From Hetaerina americana (lineage: Eukaryota > Arthropoda > Insecta > Odonata > Calopterygidae), in assembly GCA_022747635.1 (NCBI GenBank), contig JAKTNV010000005.1, positions 43,817,238 through 43,881,237 of the forward strand: DNA of 64,000 nucleotides, read 5' to 3'. How positions within the stretch are numbered: position 1 is the first letter of the stretch; each line of letters starts with the position of its first letter. This document shows, piece after piece, positions 13,261 to 25,045 of this stretch. Position numbers and translations under genes: made by a program. A model generated the notes under the pieces. It had not been told where the DNA came from and made no database searches. It saw only the letters and a list, made by a program, of their open reading frames with translations.

Positions 13261-13531
13261 ATCGTCCTTCTCGCCTGCTATGTATCGCCTTCTGTGCAAC
13301 CCGGGGAGGGGTTCATTGAAAAAAGACTCGGGCGCTCATAAAAGCATGTTGATGAGCCGTTTAACGCTGTTCTCTTTCCTCCATAACCTCGGGCTACCAA
13401 AATCACTAGGTCCAGTGAGTAGCGCAAAGGAAAATGTAGTTGTGCAAAGTAGGAAAATGAAGAAATTGGGCATATGATGCTTAAAACAAATTACCAAAAC
13501 AAATAATCAACATATATCTGTTAATTTATCA
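13261..13531. other. No feature recognised
   Basis: Spacer between a GC-elevated island and the SINE-A insertion. Nothing seen. Confidence 0.4.
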
Positions 13532-13545
13532 CCCAATACGTGATA

Positions 13546-13850
13546 GTAGTAGTTTTTAGGGGAGGCGACCGACAGCTAAGGTCATTTGCGCCATAGGGGA
13601 TGGACAGGAAAGGATGAAGGGTGGAGAGAAACCCGGCGTCGGCATTAGCCTACTCTTTACGAAAGGCGCCAAGGGGTCCGCGGCTTAACGTCCCATCTGA
13701 CGGACGGCGTACTCACTCAAAGTGCCCTCCACAAAGCACCTCAAGTAGGGATCGAGATACCTCTGAAAAATATTCAACACCGCCGGGATTTGAACCCGCG
13801 CCCTCAGGGTGGGAAGCCAGTACGTTAGCCCCCGCACCATCTCGATCACC
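13546..13850 (-). mobile_element. SINE family A, copy 1, full length
   Basis: A tRNA-derived SINE of about 305 bp on the minus strand. Perfect 14-bp target-site duplications, cccaatacgtgata, lie at 13532-13545 and 13851-13864, which fixes both ends. The 5' head (13850 leftwards) is tRNA-like, with a perfect RNA polymerase III B-box core, GGTTCAAATCC, at 13786-13796 (minus). The 3' end is an (AGT)n tail on the plus strand, read CTACTACT on the minus. A non-ATG open frame of 85 codons (13621-13878, plus) runs antisense through it and is a by-product of the element; a near-identical frame appears in copy 2. Mobilisation would depend on a LINE reverse transcriptase. The family is described from copies inside this window only. 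Confidence 0.9.
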
Positions 13851-13864
13851 CCCAATACGTGATA

Positions 13865-13973
13865 TAAGTAATATCTAATCAATAGTAAACGTATTATGCA
13901 TTATTATTGGTAATATATGGGTTAAGATAGGTTATGGATGTACACAAGTTACCAAACGGTACAGCGACAATGT
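13865..13973. other. Short AT-rich spacer
   Basis: Target DNA flanking SINE-A copy 1. No feature seen. Confidence 0.4.
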
Positions 13974-14092
13974 CCTTGTCTCTCCTAACACAAAACTTGG
14001 AATTCAACATCACGATAAGCCCCTCTTCAATTTCGAATTCTTTCTTCCCGCCTTCATTCCGTCCAGCATGCCTATCCTATTCCATATTATGC
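13974..14092 (-). mobile_element. LINE 3' tail fragment, family 1
   Basis: On the minus strand, codons at about 14085-14040 read like the LINE C-terminal box (IGMLDGMKAG). They are followed by basic residues and a 3' end that aligns block by block with the tail at 1005-1205, sharing ttgtctctcctaaca. It is 5'-truncated and non-coding. Confidence 0.5.
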
Positions 14093-14685
14093 ATATTTTG
14101 GTAAATTACTGGTACTCGTGGAATAATATGATGATGATCTCATAACATGAAACGAATACGATTTTTGTTTTTTCGCACATTTAAGGCCTTTGAGATCTTT
14201 GCTTTTTCTTGGATGCTAATTTGCATCCATACTTCATATACGAGTCGGAGTGTAATTTAAAGTGATAATTCCGATATTTGTTTACCATATACATCCATTC
14301 AAACTTATACCTTTTCCAATTCATCAATATCAAGCCTTAGTATTGTTTTAAAAGTACCTCGACTGCATTAAATTAATTAATAACCTAGAATAATAATGCA
14401 GCCCATTCTCTCGCAGAATATTCGTTCCCTTTTTGATTTTCTCAGTTGTAAATACTCCCTAACGCAGCCAAAACGAAGTATGAAGGGCAATATCCTTTTA
14501 TGTTGCATTTTAATGCCCACTTAGTGAATTAATTTTTATTTCTGGATTCACAATTGCAATGATGTCAGTGCAATTAAATCTTTAAGTTTCAATGTTATCC
14601 TGGAAACTGGAATGTGTTTTATTGAACGAAACTTCCATTGATTATTCTAAATCCTCGAATTTTTATCCCTTATAATAATGCAAAA
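14093..14685. other. No feature recognised
   Basis: AT-rich spacer between a LINE tail and SINE-A copy 2. Confidence 0.4.
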
Positions 14686-14697
14686 TACTTTTAACAA

Positions 14698-14950
14698 CGG
14701 GTTCAAATCCCGGCGGTGTTGAATATTTTTCAGAGGTATCTCGATCCCTACTTGAGGTGCTTTGTGGAGGGCACTTTGAGTGAGTACGGCGTCCGTCGGA
14801 TGGGACGTTAAGCTGCGGACCCCTTGGCGCCTTTCGTAAAGAGTAGGCTAATGCCGACGCCGGGTTTCTCTCCACCCTTCATCCTTTCCTATCCATCCCC
14901 TATGGCGCAAATGACCTTAGCTGTCGGTCGCCTCCCCTCAAAACTACTAC
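14698..14950 (+). mobile_element. SINE family A, copy 2, 5'-truncated
   Basis: About 253 bp on the plus strand, bounded by a 12-bp target-site duplication, tacttttaacaa, at 14686-14697 and 14951-14962. The copy starts exactly at the B box (GGTTCAAATCC, 14700-14710), so the A-box half of the tRNA head is missing. This is typical of incomplete reverse transcription. The 3' tail is CTACTAC. It faces the opposite way to copy 1, about 850 bp away, and lacks the internal promoter needed to transpose again. Confidence 0.9.
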
Positions 14951-14962
14951 TACTTTTAACAA

Positions 14963-15540
14963 TTTTTTTTATTTATAACGTATTGAACAAACAAATTCCC
15001 AACTTAAATAAACAATATTTATTAGATAAACCTACCATACCATGCGTGATTTACTTAGGAGTTTCCATAAACTGCATCACTTAAAAATTTCAGCATCAAC
15101 TTCTACCAATGGCATTTCAATCGAAAGAGTAATCTTCTAAAATAGCAAAGACATCGAAACTTGTGCTTCATTAAAGACCAGAAAGTTAAACTTTCTGATA
15201 ACTGCCGTATTTGACGTCAAAGTGGCTTTCAAGAGTGATTTGGACATTTCAAAACCGTACATCGCATTGAAGTGATAACGATAGAGGAAATAATGACAAA
15301 AATAAGCAGTTATACATATTATTAATTATTTCATCCTATTATTAGCATAAGTAAGAACATCAACTGTTTTGAATTTGTCTTTCTGCAACTCATTGAGCAC
15401 AATCAAATGAAACGGGCAGTGGTGATAGCGTGACAATCAAGGTTTTAAAAATAAATCATTATGCGGAATTATGCAGTGGTATAATCATAACTGTACGAAT
15501 TCTACTCTAGTACAGCTGACAGAAAAAATCTTTGAATTAT
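14963..15540. other. AT-rich sequence, nothing recognised
   Basis: No feature seen on either strand. Confidence 0.4.
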
Positions 15541-15915
15541 GTGCCCGAAGGGAAGATATTCTCGGCGTTCTATTTCTAGGCATTTTTTCCTCTGTCCGAG
15601 CTCTCTCCCTCAGATAAAAAAACTTCTGAAAACCTCACCCCGAGGGCCATTGATGAAAACACTCTTCTCCATAGCATATCTCGCCGCAATCATATTCAGT
15701 TGTCTCTATGCATCCCAGGCTATTGGGATGAGATCCCTAAGAATTTAGTCGCCAGGCGCCTCTCTGCCGCAACCGGAAGGCCCCACCAGCCCCAACCTCC
15801 ACGACTTTCGGAGCCCCGCTTTCCCCAATGCCTTCCATTCCTTCCCCTTCCCAGATAATTCCCAGCCATCTCGCATTCCTTTGAGCATCCCCTATTGTTT
15901 TCAGTCCTTTGCAGC
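15541..15915. other. Pyrimidine-rich, GC-elevated island
   Basis: C/T-rich plus strand. Open frames on both strands (15539-15748 plus, 15720-15920 minus) have no recognisable product. Confidence 0.45.
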
Positions 15916-16945
15916 ATCACAGCATATATTTCTTAGTATGCTTAGTAGGTTGAGCATTCATGGTGATGGATGGATGGATAGAGAGTGACATTTTATAGTT
16001 ACAAAGAACATGTATTCTTTCAATAGCCCCTTGGTCCTCTTTTTACTATCATATCTGCATTATCCTTCTCTATTTTATGCATGCCCACGGCAAAATAATA
16101 GTCAGATTATATTCTTGGATTTAATTATCATGTTTAAGGATGCATTCGAGATCAAGAGAACTATTTTTTCTGACACGTAATCGATTCAATTCAGAAATAT
16201 TTCGGCTACAAAATACTATGGGTCCTCTCCCGACTAAAGCAATTTATTGCAATGCATTAATTTCATCTGACTGTATCGTACACAATACCCCGCAAACTAC
16301 CTCAAGGACGTATCGTACCACTCGGGTGGTGGTAGGGCACCTGCCATGCATGCAAAACTATCAGTTCATGTATGAATTTGAACAAACACATGCGTATTAG
16401 CTCATATACAATAACACTTTTGCAGATACATTCCCATATGGATCTTGCAATAATTGACTGAATCGTCCAATTTTTGTATCTACGTAAACATATTTGAATA
16501 TTTGGGTTCGAATATTTTATATTTGCACGTAAATGTGGGCGCGTGAACGTGTACAGGTGAATCTATCAGTGGCGGTGCATACCTCTCTTAATTCATCTCC
16601 TAGGTCGAACCTACAAATACATGTATAAATTGCCACATTAATAGTTCCCTCGGTGTTGCAAAAAAAATTCAGGCGTCATTTTTAAAGTACAAGGCCAGGT
16701 TTTATGATGTCTCGTTTATCCTAAAGTTAACTTTAACCTCCGCTTAAGACCAAAACTCAGTTTTATGACCGCTGGTTACGTTCAAACCTACGGATGAAGT
16801 ACTCAAAACCTAACAGATAATGTTACTATAGCTACGATGCGTATACACTAATGAGTACTATTATTTGTTTATAATGTTTGATTTGTCATTATTACCTTCG
16901 GTAAGTTAAAGTTTACAATGACTAAAGCTTTGATTTAACGACACA
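15916..16945. other. No feature recognised
   Basis: AT-rich non-coding DNA. The 86-codon frame at 16140-16400 shows no motif. Confidence 0.4.
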
Positions 16946-17110
16946 CTACAAAATAGGGCCTAAGAGTTCCTGCTCCCTTGATGAATCAAGGGACTTCCTA
17001 CTTAATTCCTCCAACAGACCCGTCACGCTTACTCTCTTCTCGTAGCAATTTTTAACAAACCTGGTGGATTTTCTAAGAATTCTTGATATTACCCCAAATA
17101 TCATAGTACA
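16946..17110 (-). mobile_element. LINE ORF2 C-terminal fragment, family 2
   Basis: The minus frame contains RKSTRFVKNCYEKRVSVTG followed by LLEELSRKSLDS. This matches the post-reverse-transcriptase segment (R-x-ARFV-x(3)-Y, then LLEELGWESL) shared by CR1/Jockey-type LINEs and by the copies at 36807-37451 and 55979-56645 in this window. Only this short block is recognisable. The upstream codons to 17203 no longer resemble the family. Confidence 0.65.
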
Positions 17111-17580
17111 GGAGAAATTGCAATTCACGATCTTTAATGCATACAAAGCAAAAATTCTACCAGATAGAATAATATAAATATTATTGCCTAACAATGGCAC
17201 CATTTACTGGGTCTACCCTTCCATGCATCATCATGTACTCACGTGAATGAACAAAATCTCGCAAATATGGACAAAAGTAATGGGTACATAACAAATATTC
17301 CCATATGTTGCGCTTTTATATGGATGTCATTTAATTGAACAATATATCCTAAATACAGGTATGCAGTTCCTTTTACATTCCTTTCCGAAGAGTCCTCTGT
17401 ATAATACTTTTCCGAGAGTAAATATCATGGAACGATTATGTCTTACGCGGAGAATATAATTCGTTAAGACACAGGAAAACTCAAAAATAAGAAAATCCAA
17501 ATTGGATAAATGATATTTTTTTCATGTCAACGGTAGCATCTTAATGTGAAGTACAAGGATGACTGCAGGCACCGAACCGT
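17111..17580. other. No feature recognised
   Basis: AT-rich. Possibly further decayed LINE sequence at its left edge, but nothing can be supported. Confidence 0.35.
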
Positions 17581-18200
17581 CGACTCTAACCCAGAACGAA
17601 ATGTTCCAAGTGAGTTAAATTAATGTTTTCACAGCGAAGAAAATCGAGCGAAAGATGTTCTTGTGCTTGAGAACCGAAACGAAGAACTATTGGTTGTTTT
17701 ACCTCAAGGACGGGTCGTTGAACTATTTCCTGGCAAGAGAAAAAGCCGCCTCTCGACCCTCGAGCGGCCCTTTCCCCCACCCTTGGCGAACCCTTTATTG
17801 TATTGAGTCGAAGAGACCACGTCGACAATAGTGGGAGAATGGCCGCAGGAGCACGGACGGGAGGATGAGAGCAGGGCGGAGGGTAACTGCTTGGGAAGGA
17901 GGTTCACATGACAACATTTTTAGGGGTTAACTGTACCCTATTTGGCACGCCTTTAACGGACCAACACTTCTCGGAAGCTAACTACTCAGGACTTTTGGGA
18001 ACCCTTACCCGCCCCGTCACTTGACTCTCCCCGCACCTTAGGTGGGCCCCTAAGTTATTTCCCTCTGTCATCTCAGTTCCACCTCACACATTCCCGTGCG
18101 CTTTTTTTTGGACCCACCAAGCTTCTTTAAATGCGGTGAAACAGAAGTGTTTGTGCACTTCCCTACGGTGAAGCATTAGTCGGGGGCAACACACACGATC
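17581..18200. other. GC-elevated segment
   Basis: It is richer in GC than the flanks, with open frames at 17586-17828 and 17704-17907 (minus) in two different phases. No domain recognised. Confidence 0.4.
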
Positions 18201-18874
18201 CGGTTCAGTAGTGGGAAACTATACAAATTGCTCCGTTGCACTCACAACAAATCAAGAAAACAACATGAAACTCTGTGATAAAATTTTTTCCAGTCAGCAA
18301 CTGAATTCTGAACATAACGCTATTCTCAGCGTTGTTTCCAGGAATCAGAACGGAGTAATTGACAACTATGTTCTTACCTTGCAAGATGTCATACGTGTGC
18401 ACGTGCGATAGCGCGCACGGGACTATGCAAGGGGAGGGCTTTGAATTTTTTAAAGAGCAATAATCAATATAATATTTGAAGATAAAAGTGTTTTGGTCCG
18501 TATTTCCTCTAATGTGCCAATTGAGATGTTTTTTCATGCATGAGGGTACTGACAATATATTTAAGTTTAAAGTATGGTAAGGATATGTATGCACAATAAT
18601 CCTAATTTCAAAATTGTAAAAGTCTGATTATCCCGGAATTTCCCAGTAAGATTTCAGGACGATTCAGAGGAATATGTAACTTCTCTTTGTCAAAGTAGTA
18701 CTAAAAGTTAAATTATACTTAAATAAAGCAATAATTTTAATTTTTTTACTTTTGATGAAAATATATTTTCAAATGATGTATGCGATGCGCGCAAATACAC
18801 ATACAGCAATAAATTAAAAGTTTTAATGTATTGAGCCTTAAATATATCTTAATTAATGGGATTAAATTAAGACC
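18201..18874. other. No feature recognised
   Basis: AT-rich. The frames at 18205-18594 (minus) and 18211-18411 (plus) overlap and carry no motif. The right end forms one arm of the palindromic target site of the mariner insertion. Confidence 0.4.
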
Positions 18875-18876
18875 TA

Positions 18877-20195
18877 CAGGGTCGCACCTAAAAGTGGTAG
18901 GACTGATTTCTTTACAATAATTGTATTGACGATATACTTATATCGACTTAATAATCTTCAAAGTATGATCCTTGAGCTGCTACACACTTAGTATAACGTT
19001 GCTCCCATTCCCCGTACGCCCGCTGGAAATTTTCTTTGGGGATGCCGTTGATGACCCTCGTCGAAGCCTCTTGAACGGCCTTTATCGAGTCAAAACGTCG
19101 TCCCTTGAGTTGTCTTTTCATCAGGGGGAAGAAGAAGAAGTCCGGTGGTGTCAGATCGGGAGAATAGGGCGGGTGCGGCAACGTGGCAACGCCATATTTG
19201 GCCAGGAGCTGTCTGACGACGAGCGCGCCATGGCACGGCGCGTTGTCATGATGAAGCACCCAGCGGTTTGCGATGGCCGTTCGGACTCTTTTCACGCGTT
19301 CTCGGAGGCGGGTGAGCACCTGCACTTAAAGGTCGCATTCACAGTCTCCCCTGGTGGGACAAACACCTTGTGAACCACTCCATGACGGTCGAAAAACACA
19401 ATCAACATCGTTTTGACTTTTGATTTGCTCATGCGAGCCTTTTTTGGACGTGGGGACGCGGAAGTGTGCCATTCCGCGGATTGTCTTTTCGTTTCGGGGT
19501 CATATTGAAAAACCCATGTTTCATCACCAGTTTTCATCACATTGTCCAAACAATTTTCATCTCGGTGCAAATTGGCTAACACTTCTTCGGAAATGCGCAC
19601 ACGCGTTGCCTGTTGGTCGACACTCAGAATTTTCGGCACCATCTTTGCGCACACCTTGCGCATGGCCAAATCCTATGAAATAATGCGTTGGATGTTGGAT
19701 GCAGACAGACCCAACTGGTCTGCAATTTCTTCACTGGTTAAGCGTCGGTCTGTGTTCAGCAGTGTCCTCACTCTGTCCACATTCGTGTCGGTTCTTGCCG
19801 TCGACGGCCGTCCGGAGCGATGGTCGTCTTCAACGAGCTTCCTACCCTCTTTAAACAACTTGTGCCTCTCAAATACTGTGGAACGGCTTAAGGCAGTGTC
19901 CCCATAAGCCTGCTTGATCATATCGAGGGTCCCAGTTGCCGTCTTCCCGAGTTTCGCACAAAACTTCACGGAATAACGTTGCTCTAAATTCAGATCCATT
20001 TTGTTTTTCGACGCGGACAAAAAACTTGCTTCACTAAAAACGGTATCCTCACTCAACGACAGTCCACAGGCGACTAAAATTGGTGTCGGTCTGTTGCTAA
20101 GAGCCCCCTCCACCTTACCCTGCCAGGCAGACCCCCCTCCACCGCTCCGTTCGCGCCAGAGAAAATCAGTCCTACCACTTTTGGGTGCGATCCTG
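18877..20195 (-). mobile_element. Mariner element 1, near full length
   Basis: A 1.32-kb mariner/Tc1-superfamily DNA transposon. Terminal inverted repeats of about 33 bp begin CAGGGTCGCACC (18877) and, on the complement, CAGGATCGCACC (from 20195). They continue with AAAAGTGGTAGGACTGATTT on both ends. TA dinucleotides flank both ends (18875-18876, 20196-20197), as expected for mariner target duplication. It carries one transposase gene on the minus strand. The target site was itself palindromic. The short TIRs and DD34D transposase fit the mariner family. Confidence 0.95.
18948..19999 (-). pseudogene. Mariner transposase, broken by one stop and one frameshift
   Basis: This would encode a cut-and-paste transposase of about 350 residues, the usual mariner length. 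I chose the ATG at 19999 because MDLNLEQR starts the helix-turn-helix domain; the frame upstream to 20113 runs into the TIR side. The N-terminal DNA-binding part ends with a GRPS linker (about residues 55-85). Catalytic residues are all visible: D in GDETW (about 159), D in HHDNAPCH (about 251) and D in TPPDFFFFP (about 286). The last two are 34 residues apart, giving the DD34D signature with YSPDL. Defects: an in-frame TAG at 19673-19675 after IQRIIS, and loss of about one base near 19325, where the frame shifts between NATF and QVLTRLRE. It is otherwise well preserved, suggesting fairly recent inactivation. Confidence 0.93.
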
Positions 20196-20197
20196 TA

Positions 20198-21139
20198 GGT
20201 CTCAACTTGATATTCTATAGCCTAGAATTAATTACCTGCGTAAAAGTGAGCTTCACAAAGGATTTTCAAGCATGCGGGCTTTTTTCCTCCTTGAAATTAA
20301 GTCAATATGAATGCCTTCTTCAATACAAAAAAGGAAAAAGATCAGTTAACCATACCATCTAAGAGTGCATTACTCTATTTGCTTATCGAATCCATAAATG
20401 CCAATAAACGCGCAGTCCATTTAATATCTTGCGCTCATTCCCAGTGCTCTCTCTTCGCTTTCTCACGCGTCCTGGCTCGAACGTAAATTTAGGCCTGACC
20501 GCTGAGTGAAAAAAAAGAAAGGCAACTCAGCGCGTGTCCTCCTCCCTACTCACAAAACAGGCATACAGACAACAAATATACACAGCATGGGCAAGGCCAG
20601 AGCTTTACACCTACCAAAGGGCGAAGACATAAAAAAGGAAGTCACAATAGACTAAAGCTAAAGCATCGTTTTACACAGGATGGCTTTTTCTACCACTGTT
20701 GAAAATCTGCTATGTCGTAGCCGACGGACGTAGGCTAGACTTTTAGAACGGGGTAAAAACTTGCGAACAAGCTGATAGCTGTCAAGTGAACATATTATTC
20801 ATGAATTTACTCTTTCATTTTCCCGCTCACTACCGACTTTTAAATCAGAATGTAGAACGGCGAAAAGTAAATTTTTGGAATTATTTTAACTTGTACGATA
20901 TGAAAACTAAGAACTGGGATAAGATTATTACGGGTATGAGTATTAATAAGATATTACAGCTCTCACATGACAGCAGGTTGATGAAGTTGTTCGTGAATAT
21001 TGTCGAATTTTTCTCTTATGAAGATAATCTCCTATAAATGAATCTAAAATCAAGTTTAAGGAGCTAAGATTATTATTTCTCTAAGGTGAAAATAAAACTT
21101 ATATAATTGTTGATAATGTGTCAATAGTGGCTCACAGAT
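20198..21139. other. No feature recognised
   Basis: The first 17 bases are the other arm of the mariner target palindrome. The rest is AT-rich with no supported feature; the 83-codon frame at 20786-21037 shows no motif. Confidence 0.4.
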
Positions 21140-21331
21140 TTGATCGGGAAAACAAAAATTTACGCCTGGTGGAATGAAGACACGAAATTTTGCAAGAGGG
21201 CAAAGAAAGAGACATGTAAGTGGATGATTGCAGCCGGAGACGCCAAGGTTCGGAAAAAAACGTGCGTAATGCTCAAAGAGAAGAAAAGGATAAATACAAT
21301 AAACGTCACGAAAAAATTAAGCGAACCTTGA
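21140..21331 (+). mobile_element. Possible LINE endonuclease-RT linker fragment
   Basis: The frame reads WWNEDTKFCKRAKKETCKW and then Lys-rich sequence. A Trp-Trp-Asn pair, a basic AKK segment and a Trp about 17 residues later is the usual layout of the linker after the apurinic endonuclease domain in LINE ORF2 proteins. No endonuclease catalytic motif is visible upstream and no reverse transcriptase downstream, so this is a small relic at best. A chance resemblance is possible. Confidence 0.4.
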
Positions 21332-23264
21332 AAAACCCACCAGACCTTGTAGAGGTATTCTGGATGAAAGATAGTACCATTGCCTTGCCAAAATAAATGG
21401 GAATTTCAGAGCAAAATGAGGATGCGTTTTTTACGTCCTCATGGAGACCGTCAAACAAAGCAATCGGGCTCGAGTGTGCATATGTGAAATGAGGGCGTGA
21501 TAAGGTTTTGCGTCCATCTGCAGTTATTTTTCATGCCGCTTACCCCTCTCCGATCACCTCAAAGGCCCCAAATGTACCGGGGCTCTATACACTCATAGCA
21601 AAGTGAGCACTTCAGAGCTATGTCCAAAATCTTCGGTGACCCGGGAGTCATGAGCTAACTCTAATGAGCGCTGGAACTCATACAGTGAATCGGGAAATTT
21701 CGATCCATATCGCAAGGTAAAACTTGCATATGTGTCAAAAATATTAGTATGTGTACGTAGTTAAAGTAGTCAATACAACAGATTGAAATTTAAGAGCATA
21801 CACGCAGTATTTCTTTAAGAATATATGGATTTTATACATGATTGGCATAAATAGCCATATTTTCACTATATTGATCAAGAAAAAATCAAAAAATATTAAC
21901 CTCACTAGGATTGCTAAGAATGACGGATGCATAAACTTGTCTTAGCGCGTATATATGCACGATTTCAGAGCAAGCCGAGACAGAGTACAGCAAAGAGCAA
22001 GAGGAAAGTGAGATAATTAAGCATACTAAGGAACTGGTAACGTAAGAAGTTCATTTCTTGTCATCAAATACATACTAATATTAATATATATTGAACTTTC
22101 GATGTCAATGCGTTTTCAAACATTAGGCAATTCTAACATAACCATAACTCATTAAACATCTCTTAAAGAAAATTCCTGAACTACTGCTTCTTATCCGCTT
22201 CTCCTCACCTCTTCTTTTCCTCGCACCCTCCACGCTTGTTACTCCCCGTGGAAGAGGCGCAAATAACCAACCTCCCCGAGTGCCATTGTTCCCTCACCAT
22301 GAAAGGCTGCGGTCGGAAGAGGTCACTTCGTAGGTGATAATCAGTCCTCAAGAGCCACGGAAACGTGGGGAGCGATAGAGGACTGGGTGCGCGGACTTAC
22401 AATGGTACTGCGGATAAGAGATATATCTGAACTAAGAAGGCGACGTCGGGAAAAGCTATAAAATATTGGCCATGTATGGATTGGAGTGAGATAATTTTTT
22501 TGTAACCATTTTCGGGAGCATTATCAAAGCAACCTTCAACCCGACAGTCAGTTTGAAAAGTGAGTGCAGAGTTCGCCTGACACCAAGGTCCTACGGCAGG
22601 TGAAATTCATATATGTATTCAAGGAGGGGTGGCCAATAAATTACTCGTGAAGCGCTAGGTCTAATCATAATCATCCTAGGTTTTCAATCTAAGAATTGGT
22701 TTGCAGTGCAAGCTTCCAGCCATCCAGCCAAACTCTCCACTCCTACATAGTTCTTTTCTTCCAAGTTTCCCATTTCCGTCGGTGGCGAATCTGCTGGCGA
22801 AATATTCTTACACTTGTTCCGGTTTGTTCTCTAGATTTATCAGAGAATCCCCCTTCAAACTTCCGCCAAAGATACCTATATTTTGTTTAGATATATTGAG
22901 GTTGTATTGTCCCCATCTCCATATATCTTTGGTCAGGCATTCTTATTTCCTTGCGACCACAACTCAAGTACGTCCGTAAGTACGAGTATTCGAGCAACGC
23001 CATCTTTTTCTTTATCTCGTCCATTACTTTTTAAAGAGTATATTAAAGAGTATCATACATATTTTAAAAATGAAGGATAGAGATAATCATGTCTAAATTA
23101 CTCATTTATTTATATATCACCCTTTCTATACTTTCATGGTAGCTTTTCAGTAGCATTTAAATTGTTTTATATTTATTATATAATTTAAAATATAATATAT
23201 CGTATTACTTTGTAGTTTTTTTTAAAAATCTCATTTTTCAAATATTTGTCATTTATTCTATTCT
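21332..23264. other. No feature recognised
   Basis: Mostly AT-rich. A GC-elevated patch at 22190-22400 and overlapping frames at 22696-23080 show no motif on either strand. Confidence 0.4.
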
Positions 23265-23330
23265 ATACGGTACCCTGCAAGTTACCGCTTGGGTGCGTGC
23301 TAAGGGGTAAATCGACACTAGGCACTCCAT
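23265..23330 (-). repeat. LINE family 2 3'-end hairpin, degraded
   Basis: The segment taccctgcaagttaccgc and its partner ggtgcgtgctaagggg form the same GC-rich stem as the better copies at 48433-48467 and 56605-56635. On the minus strand it would be the 3' end of a family 2 LINE. No coding remnant is attached. Confidence 0.45.
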
Positions 23331-24490
23331 AACAAATAAATATACGCTTTACTTTTAGTTACGATTTAATACGTCAAGCAATAAAATTGAGCGTCGGTAA
23401 AACACGACTGACCAAGGCACAAATGGCTTTTCTATGTAATTGTTTCAAATTAAATTATAAAATATAACATTCAATTTTTCCCATGTTTTTGAATACCCAG
23501 AGTAATTGACCTAAAAAACAATGGCTGAATTGGTCAGAATTCTGTTTAATTGATATGAGACGAAAGAGGGAAAAATACAGATATATTTGTTAAGGAACAA
23601 CGGTAGGATAATACAATCACTGAGGACTTCTCATTAGGAGTACGTATCGCTCATAATGACTTATCGCAATATTATACGTAAGAATGCAGAAAAAACGGAA
23701 GAACTGGATAGAAACTTAAGGGCAAGCAAAACGAAAAATTCAACGATACTTAGGAATATGCAGGAATTCTTTAAAAAGGGATTAAATGTTTTTCACGTAT
23801 TCTGAATCGATAAAGGTATATAAAAAATAAACTCTGGGTTGATTACTTGATAACAATGACGGGAAAATGGAGATTAGCTATGAAAACAGAATTTACAGGG
23901 GAAAACACCTGAGGTTTAGGAATATTTTTTCCTCGTAGATCCTGATTTTCATTAGTCTAAGGCACGAGGAAATCAGTTCGCGGAGGAGACTAAACTGAAT
24001 ATTGTATTTTGAAATTAACTTTTTAAAAATGAACGAGAGAAAGTATAAACTTCATGATCATATAGCCAAATATTAAACACTAGTATATCTCGAGGGTATG
24101 TTCAACAGAGTTTAAAAACTTGGGAATCCAGCCCTTCAACATAGAGATAAAATGATGCGAAGGATAATAGTCCATAATACAAAAAAATGTACACTATAAT
24201 GCAGAAAATGTTTCATCTTGTAAGTTTTAATACTCGAATCATCGGATGTAAGCGAGAATCTAATCTACCTCGCCATTCAGTAAAGGCCGTCCGCCACTGG
24301 TCTTCTCCAGGTTTCCATATACTAAACAGGGCGTAAATTAATCTGTATTAATAAGTCTTGCTTATATTTTACTAAATTCGATGACGGAATACTTGTGATT
24401 TGTGAGCACATATTAATGTCACCTGTAGCCAATATGATACTGAAAGTTTTCCTTGAAAGGAGTGGACAAAATGGAAGTACACTACGTAGT
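23331..24490. other. AT-rich sequence, nothing recognised
   Basis: No feature seen. Confidence 0.4.
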
Positions 24491-25045
24491 TTCGAGAGGA
24501 AGTTTAAATAGGACAGGAACATTGATTTGAAGAAAAAGAGTGGACGAGGGGGAATAAATATGAGATATAAGTTTCCAGCTATTTCTATAAGAAGGAAGGA
24601 AACACAAGAGAGGAATAAGAATTCGCAGAAAGGAACAAGAGTCTTCAAAAGAGGAGTGGCATGTTACGACCAAATGACAATGATATAAAAATGAGGGGGG
24701 GATGTGAGGTCTCTAAGGAGATGGGGTTAAGAATTGGTGCCCACTGACTGAGAGAAAGCGTGGGAATGAATATGCATAGGACCGAAGGATGGAGAACTGA
24801 AGAATAGGGCATGAGGAAGAGGAGGATGGAAGGGACTTCACGGAGGAAGTTGGGCCTCTTTTACTGTTACTGCCGCTCTTTTGTTGAGGTGCCAGAGTGC
24901 CGGGGACAAGTGCAAACGAACGAGGTAAGGGGAAAATGGTTGTTGAGGTTGGAAGAGGCAGAAAAGAGTATTAGAAAGTGATCATACAGACAGGGTCGAA
25001 GAAATGAAACAGAAGGGATGTGATGCGATGGGGAAGAAAATGACA
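24491..25045. other. Purine-rich (G/A) island
   Basis: Plus strand dominated by G and A. The minus-strand frames (24322-24673, 24867-25055) are Ser/Phe/Leu/Pro-rich shadows in different phases. Confidence 0.5.

Noticed and set aside
13621..13878. 85-codon protein-like frame beginning ERNPASALAYSL
   Set aside because: It lies inside SINE-A copy 1 and recurs at 14663-14875 inside copy 2. It is a by-product of a non-coding repeat.
18972..19907. Plus-strand frames of 87-133 codons across the first mariner
   Set aside because: They are antisense to the recognised transposase on the minus strand.
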